64,000 nt of DNA from Chelonoidis abingdonii (taxonomy: Eukaryota > Chordata > Testudines > Testudinidae), in NCBI RefSeq assembly GCF_003597395.2, contig NC_133772.1, positions 139,056,876 to 139,120,875 on the forward strand, written 5' to 3'. Made by a program: the position numbers and the translations under genes. Positions 56,655 through 64,000 of the stretch are shown here, one piece after another; position 1 is the stretch's first letter, and each line of letters opens with the position of its first letter. The notes beneath the pieces were generated by a model. It did not search any database and had not been told where the DNA came from. It saw nothing but the letters and a program-made list of their open reading frames with translations.

Positions 56655-57660
56655 TCATCGCCTGATGAGGCTATCACAGAGCTCCCTCACCCAGTTCCTC
56701 AGGATGAAGCTAATCACTTTAGGAACTATTGACGAGGGTATTTAATCTGGGGCTTCAGGCTGAGGAGTTGGAGGCGCCTTCGGACTCCCTCTTTGATGTC
56801 CTCTGCTCCTCGGTCCCTGACAGGGTGGCTTTACCACTTCATGAGGGGGTATAGAAAATTACCACTGCCCTGTGGCAGACTCCCTCCTCCTTCCCCTGTC
56901 ACCAAAAGGGCTGAGCACAAGTACTTTGTGCCAACAAAAGGGCATGAGTACCTATACCCCCATCTGCCCTCCAGTCCTCTTGCAGTCGAGGCAGTTAACC
57001 ACAAGGAGAGGCAAGGACAACCTGGGCCACCCCCAAGAACAACAACTCAAGGAGGCTGAATCTCTTTGGATGCAAAGTTTATTCATTTTCCAGCCTGCAA
57101 TTGAGAGTGACCAATACCAGGCCCTCCTTGGCTGCTACGATTACAACATGTGGCAGGCCATGGTCAAGTTTGGGGCTTCGCTCCCTGAAGGGTCCAGGAA
57201 GGTATTACGGGCGACCCTCAAGGAAGGCACAACAGCAGCCAGAGCGACCCTCCCGGGGGTTTCAGACGTGGCAGACTCTACATCCCACCTCATGGCTTCT
57301 GCTATTTCCATGCAGCGAGCTTCCTGGCAGCTCCTCTCAGGCTTGTCCACCAAGGCTCAGCAGTTGATGCAGGACCTTTGATGGCCTGGCCCTATCTGAA
57401 GAGCAGACAGATAGCAAGCTTCAGGGCTTAAAGACTCCCGCACCACCCTGAAAACTCTGGGGCTGTATGTCCCAGGCCCGATACAGGAGCGGTTCAAACT
57501 GCAACAGCCTCAGGGACAAGGGAACCAGCGTCGGCAGGACATGCCTCACAATAAGGCCAAGGGCTACAGGCACCACCCGAGCCACCCCCCTCCACCCTCT
57601 GCTCAATCGGGTTCAATCCAAAACAAGCAGAGGGCCAGGCGATCGTTTGAGGATGCACCC
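56655..57660 (+). pseudogene. DIRS Gag-like remnant
   Basis: Pieces in different frames: RSLTGWLYHFMRGYRKLPLP, then EHKYFVPTKGHEYLYPHLPS, SPLAVEAVNHKERQGQ, and (next frame, from 56872) FQPAIESDQYQALLGCYDYN. These match the Gag-like first protein of vertebrate DIRS elements as I remember it. Function in the family is particle assembly. At least two frameshifts. Confidence 0.65.
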
Positions 57661-57903
57661 GAGGGGTGACCGAACAGACTATTCCCTGGATCCATCTTCC
57701 CCATTTTCTTCCAACTGCCTTTCCCTTTTCCTCCCTGCATGGACTGCTATAACCTTGGACTGCTGTATTGTAAACACAGTGGCACAGGGCTGTACCTTCC
57801 AGTTTCTTTCTACCTACCCCCCACCTCCCTTCCCTGTCCCTCTTCAGGGACCCTTCTCATGAGAGTCTCCTTGTGCAGGAGACTCAAGTGTTATTCAGCT
57901 GGG

Positions 57904-58442
57904 TGCGGTGGAGGAGGTTCCTCACATGAACAGGAACAGGGGGCTCTATTCCCTACACTTTTTAATCCCAAAGGCCAAGGGCAGTTTACGTCCCATTCTG
58001 GACCTGCGAGACCTCAACAAGGAAGTACCTAAGGAAGCTGAATTTCCACATGGCCTTCCTGGTCTTTATTATCCCTTCCCTGGATCCAGGAGACTGGCAT
58101 GCCTCCTTCGACCTAAAGGACGCGATCTTACCAGGACACAGATGCTGCCTCCGAATTATGGTGGCACCTGACCGCTACCAGTTTGCATTCTCCTGTTTGG
58201 CCTGGCGACAGCATCGAGGGTGTTTATCAAGTGCATGTCAGTGGTGGCTGCTTACCTCAGGCATCGGGTATCCAGATCTACCTGTACTTTGACGATTGGC
58301 TGGTCAAAGGCAGCTCCAGGTTTCAGGTTCCAAAGGATGTTGCGGTGCTGCAAGCCAGATGCCACTCCCTGGGCCAACTGTTGAATGCCAAAAAGTCTAC
58401 GTTTGTTCTGGTAGAGGACAGAGTTCACCGAAGCAATGCTTG
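57904..58442 (+). pseudogene. DIRS reverse transcriptase remnant
   Basis: YSLHFLIPKAKGSLRPILDL (motif with RPILDLRDLN) near 57945-58020, then a frame change, DWHASFDLKDA (58090, the first catalytic Asp motif), and IQIYLYFDDWLVKGSS (58270; YxDD-type box as FDDW). The three aspartates needed for catalysis are still readable but spread over three frames. Confidence 0.85.
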
Positions 58443-58778
58443 ACTCGACCTGCCCCAGAGCATTCCTGCTGCTAGAAAGGTTGCAGACATTGGTGGACCT
58501 CATCATGGAAGTCTCCGCGTTCCCCCTAACTACAGCCAGGGTTTGCCTACATCTGCTGGGCCACATGGCAGCATGCACATACGTTGTCCACCATGCCAGG
58601 CTCCAGATGCACCCCTGCAGCAATGGCTGGTGACAGTCTATTCCCAGTCCAGGGACTACCTGGAAAAGACTGTTACCACCCCCCTGTCAATACTTACCTC
58701 GCTGCGATAGTGGACCGATCGCAGGACGGTCCTAGAGGGGGTTCTATTGACCCCCACAAACACTCCATCGAGTTGGTA

Positions 58779-59165
58779 TGAGATGCCTTGGACCTTGGAT
58801 GGGGCATGCACCTTGGCGATCTCCAGACCCAGGGTGTGTGGTACCTGGAGGAGATGGCATTACACATAAACGTCAAAGAACTCATGGCGGTCTGCTTGGC
58901 ATGTGGAGTCTTCCTACCTCACCTGTCGGGCAAGATGATGAGATCCTGATGGACAACACATTCTCATTGTTTCACATCAACAGACAAGGGGGAGCTCGCT
59001 CGTCGACTCTCTGCCAAGAGGCACACCATCTCCTGGACCTCTGCATTAGCCCAATCATGGTCCTGTGACAGCCATGAAATCCACCTGGAAGCTTGTCACC
59101 TCCTTGGCATCAAGAAAATGCTAGTGAATCACCTCAGCAAAGACTTCTCTCACCACGAGTGGTTG
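58779..59165 (+). pseudogene. DIRS RNase H remnant
   Basis: GWGMHLGDLQTQGVWYLEEM, ALHINVKELMAVCLACGVFL, then MDNTFSLFHINRQGGA after a frameshift, and DFSHHEW at the end. Acidic residues of the RNase H fold (E of VKEL, D of MDN) are visible. Confidence 0.8.
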
Positions 59166-59489
59166 CTCCACCAGGCATGATCATCCAAAGGTAGGGAACT
59201 CCCCAAATGGACCTGTTCGCCCCCAGGCAAAACAGGAAATGCCATCGGTTTTGTTTTCAGCAAGGTCTGGGCAAGGACTCCCTCTCTGATATACATGTTC
59301 CCTCTGATTTCACTCCTCAGCAGGGTCCTGGTAAAGATCAAGAGTGCCAAGGCACAGGTTGTGGTGATCGTCCCCACATGGCCCCAGCAGTACTGGTTCA
59401 GCACACTCACGAACCGAGCAATGGTCCCTCGCTGGCCCCTACCCAACTGTCCGGGCCTACTGTCACAGGACCACAGTCGGCTCTTACAC

Positions 59490-60670
59490 CCCATCCTCAC
59501 GTCCCTCCACCTCTCAGCATGGATGCTGCATGGCTGAACCTAGAGGAGTGGACTTGTTTGGAAGGAGTCCAACAGGTTCTCCTGGGAAGTAGGAAGCCCT
59601 CAACTAGACTGATTTACCTGGCCAAGTGGACGAGGTTTTCCTGCTGGGTGTCCGAGCATGGCATCTCTCCCTTGCGCTCTTCCGTACAGCCTATCTTACA
59701 CTACCTGCTTCATCTGAGGAACCAGGGCCTGGCACACTCCTCCATTAGAGTGCATCTCACGGCCATCTCCACTTTTCACCCACTGATCCAGGGCCAGACA
59801 GTATTTTCTCATGACATGACGGTCAGATTCTTGAGAGGCCTCGAGAGACTCTTTTTTCACAGGTACGGACTACTGTCCCACAGTGGGATCTTAACTTGGT
59901 TCTCTCCAGGATCACGGCCCCACCCTTTGAGCCGCTAGGCTCCTGCTCTCTTTCCCACCTGTCATGGATGGTCACTTTCCTGGTGGCAGTGACGTCAGTG
60001 AGACAAGTATCTGAGGTTAAAGCCTTGAACTCAGAATCGCTGTACATGGTCTTCTACAAGGACAAGGGTCAGCTGCGGCCCCACCTGGCCTTCCTGCCAA
60101 CAGTGGTCTCCACCTTCCATATGAATAAGACATCTTCCTCCTGGTGTTCTGTCCCAAACTGCACAAGACCCGTGAGGAGAGGCATCTTCACATGCTGGAC
60201 ATCCAAAGGGCCTTGGCTTTTTACTTAGAACGTACCAAGTGTTTCTATAAGTCGACTCAGCTGTTCATCACCACAGCGGATAGGATGAAGGGTCACCCAG
60301 TGTCCTTGTGGAGGATTTCCAATTGGATCACCTCTTGCATACAGAGATGTTTGTTATAGAAGTGGGTGGGTGAGATTCTGTGGCCTGCTTTGTGCAGGTC
60401 AGACTAGATGATCATATTGGTCCCTTCTGACCTTAAAGTCCATGAGTCTAAGAGTTATGACCCCATGGGGTTCTGCTGCTTCTGATTGTCAGAACCCGCT
60501 TGACTAGAGCTCAGGCATCCTCGGCAGCCTTCCTGGCGCATATCCCTACCCAGGACATCTATAGAGCCGCAACATGGTCCTTGGTCCACACGTTTACCAT
60601 TCATTACACCATCCCTCAGCAAGCCTTTGGGTTTGGCAGATCTCTGTTGCAATCTACACACTCGTGAACT
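59490..60670 (+). pseudogene. DIRS tyrosine recombinase remnant, interrupted by CR1 tail
   Basis: N-terminal SAM-like part: GSRKPSTRLIYLAKWTRFSC and SSIRVHLTAISTFHPLIQ. Catalytic part: FLVAVTSVRQVSEVKALNSE, then LDIQRALAFYLERT, and after the CR1 tail SAAFLAHIPTQDIYRAATWS. The first catalytic Arg is probably the R of TSVRQVSE; the final Tyr would fall in the broken end. It would integrate a circular DNA copy; this one cannot. Confidence 0.82.
60353..60455 (+). mobile_element. CR1 3' tail inside the recombinase
   Basis: GTGAGATTCTGTGGCCTGCT, CAGACTAGATGATCATATTG and TTCTGACCTTAAAGTCCATG are a CR1-type 3' end. GTTAT at 60350-60354 and 60452-60456 may be a short TSD. The recombinase reading stops at this point and resumes after it. 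Confidence 0.8.
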
Positions 60671-60704
60671 CCTACCCACATCCAGGGGTACTGCTTGGGC
60701 AGCA

Positions 60705-61049
60705 CCTAATATGGAATGGACATGAGCAAGCACTTGAAGAAGAAAAGACAGTTACCTTTTCCATAAGTGGTGTTCTTCAAGATATATTGCTCATGTCCTT
60801 TTCACAACTCGCCCTCCTTCCCCACTGTTGGAGTTTCTGGTAAGAAGGAACTGAGGATGGGGATAGCCAGCGGCACCCTGTATACCGTGCCATGCGGGCG
60901 CCACTCCACAAAGTGCCAGAGCCTCTATGGATACTGCTAAGGGAAAATCTTCTGGCACCGGTGCATGTGGTGAGCACATACCTAATATGGAATGGACATG
61001 AGCAACACATCTCAAAGAACACCAGTTACGGAAAAGGTAACTGTCTTTT
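60705..61049. repeat. DIRS terminal direct and inverted repeats
   Basis: CCTAATATGGAATGGACATG(AGCAA) occurs at 60705-60729 and 60981-61005. AAAAGACAGTTACCTTTTCC... at 60743-60798 is an imperfect 56-bp reverse complement of 60994-61049. The second direct copy overlaps the right inverted arm. Such mixed terminal repeats are what DIRS elements use in place of LTRs. Confidence 0.88.
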
Positions 61050-64000
61050 AGCTAACTCTAGCATTGGCTGCCAACATTCAAATATTGGGAAAAGGCACAG
61101 GAAGAACTGAATGCACCATTTTCTACCATCAAAGACAAGCAAGTGAAAGGAAGCTGGAGAGTTTACATGCCTTTCATGGAGTATAAAGTGAAAACTATTT
61201 TAATCAGTGTATTTTTTTTTAATTTCTTCATAGAAATTAAACTAGTGCACTATGATAAATCTTTTTAAAACATGATCCCATTATAAGGACTATATAGGCT
61301 ACATTTCTAAGGTAATTACTGCTGAGGAAAAGCTCCTGAACATGTCCAGGAAATAAAAAATTCAACTGAAACCAAGAGAAAAAACAGCAGCTAATTTTAA
61401 ATTGAAACTCCAAACACCTGATCAGCACTTTTATCATCAAGAAGTACTGTCTGTTTGGCTCTGTTTTATGTCTTGACAACATATTCTTAATGGATTCTGG
61501 AATCATTGTAAAGCCACTATGGAGCACAGGTGAGTCAAATGCTGCAGTCGATCAGGCAGACAACTTGCCCTCATTGATCTGGAGAATAGCACTTGTCATT
61601 CCATGTTAGTGTGAGCAATTCGGAGTTGGCTGGAACTCTGGGGTGGGAACCAAGCCTGGACCTCAGAACAGTGTCTGTGAAGCTGGTCTGAACCCTTGAT
61701 ATATTCAAACGCATCAGCAAGACCATTACTGAGAGCAAAGCTCATCTAGCGAGCGTATGTGAGGCCTACGCTGTGCCCAGCTATGAGCGTGTTCGTGTCA
61801 GACACGGGGAGCTCTGCTGAGCAGCACAGGGGCTAGGGCTCTATGCAGAGCAGACAATGACTGCTTATGTTTATCACCCAGCTGTTTGGGTTTGTGCTGA
61901 TGCCATTGCTCAGAACAAGGCTGCAGCGACAGCCCATGCAAGGGCTTTCCCAGGGCTCAGTCACTCCCATTAGCCCTGGCTATTGCAGGGGGCAGTGCCA
62001 GGCTGCCCTGCCCCAGTGCAGCACCAGGTCGCGGGGCCTGCAGGATGCTGTCTGGCCGGAAGAGAGAGCTCCATGGGCTTTGCAGTGTGCTGCCCCTCCC
62101 TGACAGGTCAGCACTGGGGGGTAAAGCGGAAGGGGCTCTCCACCCCTTCCTTAGTTTCCACTTGGAGGACAGCAGGGACTCAGGCTGCATCAGACAGACA
62201 TTGCTGAGAGGGAACACGTGGAGGGTGGATTGTGTCAGGGCCTTGCATAAGATCAGGGCAATGTGCAGGGAGGACCTTGCCCATCCCCCCATGCTGGCTG
62301 CTCTGGGAGCAGTGCAGCTAATTGGGGTGACATTCATCCTTCTCCTCTCACCCATCACTGCAGTGGGATCCCTGAGAGCAAAGGGCGTCCCCAGATAGGA
62401 GGTGTGTCTCTGAGACGAAGCACCTCCGTGCTCTCCTTAGGGCTGTGCAGCCTGAGCGCCAGCCCTTGCTCTGGGCTGTGCCTTGTTCACACAGTTTAAC
62501 CCGTAGCTCATGTAAGCAAACCTGGCTCTGTGCGAGAGCTCACAACAGCAGCTGTGGTCAGCCCAGGCTGGGATTATTTCCCCTGCCCAGGGGCAGGCCA
62601 CATTTAGTCCTGTGCCCAGCAGCACGGACTCCCTGAGCCACTCGTGCACATACGTCTCGGTTGAGAGCGCCCAGGGCTCTGCCTGTGAAAAGGCCACTTT
62701 GAAAATTTAGACAAATATCCCCTAATGTCCCAGTGAAAGCCCCTTGATTACACAGTCTGAGAGCCACTTCTCTGGGACCGGTTCTATCTGGGAATTGTTC
62801 ACAGCTTCTGGGCTCTGCTCCTCTGGCTGTAACCAGCAGCACTTGGGACTCTGATCTTCCATTCTGTCCCACCACAGGCTGCATGGAAAGGAAGGGAGCT
62901 GTGCCAGCAGAAACGTGGCAAACCACATTGAAGAATCGGGCCCTAGATCTTTCTGGCAGGCTCAAACTGTGGAGCACACGTTGTGCTGCAGACTGAGCAG
63001 GCTGTGCCTACGCTGACAAGTAAAGATAGCCCCTTCCCCGGGAAGTTTGCAGCCCAGGGCTCCGATTCTGCAAAGGATGCTGCACAGGTGGACCCTTGCG
63101 TCCATGTCAGTCCCTTTACAAGTCTCAGGGGACACATGATACGAGAAGGCCAGGGAGAGACAGCAGGCCGTGAGGCGCAGAGGAAGGGAAAAGTCCATAC
63201 TGTAAGGTCTTGAGCAGAGCTGGATGGGGAAAGGAACTCCAGTTCATGGAGGAGTTCGATAGTTTGAAATCTGATAGTTTTGTTCTGATTCAGAATGAAA
63301 CCCAAATATTGCAGAATTCTCTGCTAGAAAGAATGGAGCCCTGGACAATCCGCCAGGCCAGCTGCTTGGATCCACGACCCTGAAAACCCTGGGGTGCCTG
63401 ATGCTGGGGCAGTCAGTCTACCCAGTTACTCCAGAGCTGCAGTCCATGCAAGGTCAAAGCCCCCACAGGAGGCCCTCGGCGGCCTGCCCAGATGAGCTGG
63501 CAGGAAGCCAGGCAGCGTTATAGTGATGGTTGGAGACACCCAACCGTCGCCACAGAACAGTGTGATTTTGCCAAATCAGCTGTTTGCGGCCAGTTCCAGA
63601 CACACGCTTCCCAGTTTCTGCATCGTTCACCATGTCGTTTCTTACACTTAGCTGGGGAGAGCTTGGACATCGGTGTTAGGGACAACACAGAGATATTGGT
63701 TTGGAGAAGGGCATGGGAGGAGGAGAGGGAAGTAGCTTGGCCATGGCCCTCCCTGCGGCACAAGCCCACTGCCTGGCATTGTGCTAAGATTCCCACCCAT
63801 GCACACAGAGTACAGGCTGTAGTAAGTGAAGGCCCTGATAAAGGCCCAGTATGAGGCCTGAGGCCTGAACCAAAGTATGGTTAAGACTTAGCTAAAAAGC
63901 AAAGTCAAGCTGAGAGCTGAAGGCCGGCTCGGTTCACAGACGCTGGCATGGAAAGGGCTGATGTTGCATAAACATTCACCTAGCATACCGAAGTATAAAC
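61050..64000. other. Unassigned DNA to the window end
   Basis: Left part (61050-61500) AT-rich; 61800-63300 GC-rich with many overlapping frames up to 139 codons on both strands and no domain. No repeat family recognised and no exon that I can support. Confidence 0.4.

Larger units (their letters stand above)
55601..61049 (+). mobile_element. DIRS-type tyrosine-recombinase retrotransposon, broken
   Basis: Order along the plus strand: Gag-like region (55600-57660, with FVPTKGHEYLYPHLPSSPL), RT, RNase H, a methyltransferase-like stretch (KIKSAKAQVVVIVPTWPQQY near 59330), tyrosine recombinase, then short direct and inverted repeats. That order and the absence of an integrase or LTRs mark a DIRS element. 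It carries a solo LTR-C in Gag, a CR1 tail in the recombinase, and many frameshifts. Left boundary is estimated; the left terminal repeat was not found. Confidence 0.85.

Noticed and set aside
62045..62977. 117- and 139-codon frames near the window end
   Set aside because: Opposed frames over the same bases, no domain, no start or splice context.

Overview
This looks like non-coding DNA from a reptile, most likely a cryptodiran turtle. The reasons are the mix of repeats: many CR1 LINE fragments ending in the typical ATTCTATGATTCTATG-type 3' tail, a tRNA-headed SINE whose wording matches the tortoise pol III (Cry) SINE I remember, a DIRS-type tyrosine-recombinase retrotransposon, Penelope-like fragments, and several LTR families with 5-bp target duplications. 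A crocodilian is the main alternative. I recognise no host protein-coding exon, rRNA, functional tRNA or CRISPR array. Nearly every convincing reading frame is a decayed transposon protein.

Layout. 1-8.4 kb: an LTR remnant, AT-rich single-copy-looking DNA with a palindromic X-box-like site, a Penelope GIY-YIG endonuclease remnant and a CR1 3' end. 8.4-18.5 kb: several copies of one 5-bp-TSD LTR family (LTR-A), a SINE, a duplicated LTR-like segment, a possible conserved regulatory block near 14 kb, and a large LTR-F nest with an assembly gap, flanked by an unusual 58-bp direct repeat. 18.5-27 kb: mostly sequence I cannot assign. 27-37 kb: LTR-A copies, a 1.6-kb fold-back Penelope insertion with a perfect 15-bp TSD that later received CR1, a CR1 hit by both an LTR and another CR1, an LTR containing a SINE beside a perfect 40-bp hairpin, and a 92-bp hammerhead-bearing insertion with a 14-bp TSD. 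38-49 kb: many CR1 copies, some one inside another, and a hAT-type MITE. 49.6-50.9 kb: an LTR-like unit with a 36-bp minisatellite. 50.9-54.5 kb: a CR1 carrying both a solo LTR and a hAT MITE, each with its TSD. 55.6-61.0 kb: a broken DIRS element with Gag-like, RT, RNase H and tyrosine-recombinase remnants, interrupted by a solo LTR and a CR1 tail, with terminal direct and inverted repeats. 61.0-64 kb: no feature recognised.

The most interesting signal is a set of hammerhead-ribozyme-like cores in the Penelope-like repeats, at five places and in different states of decay. The best one (minus strand, about 36.05-36.09 kb) keeps CUGANGA, a 5-bp stem II, GAAA, a 3-bp stem III with a UCAU loop and a C at the cleavage position. 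Family names LTR-A to LTR-F are my own labels for this window; database names were not checked.
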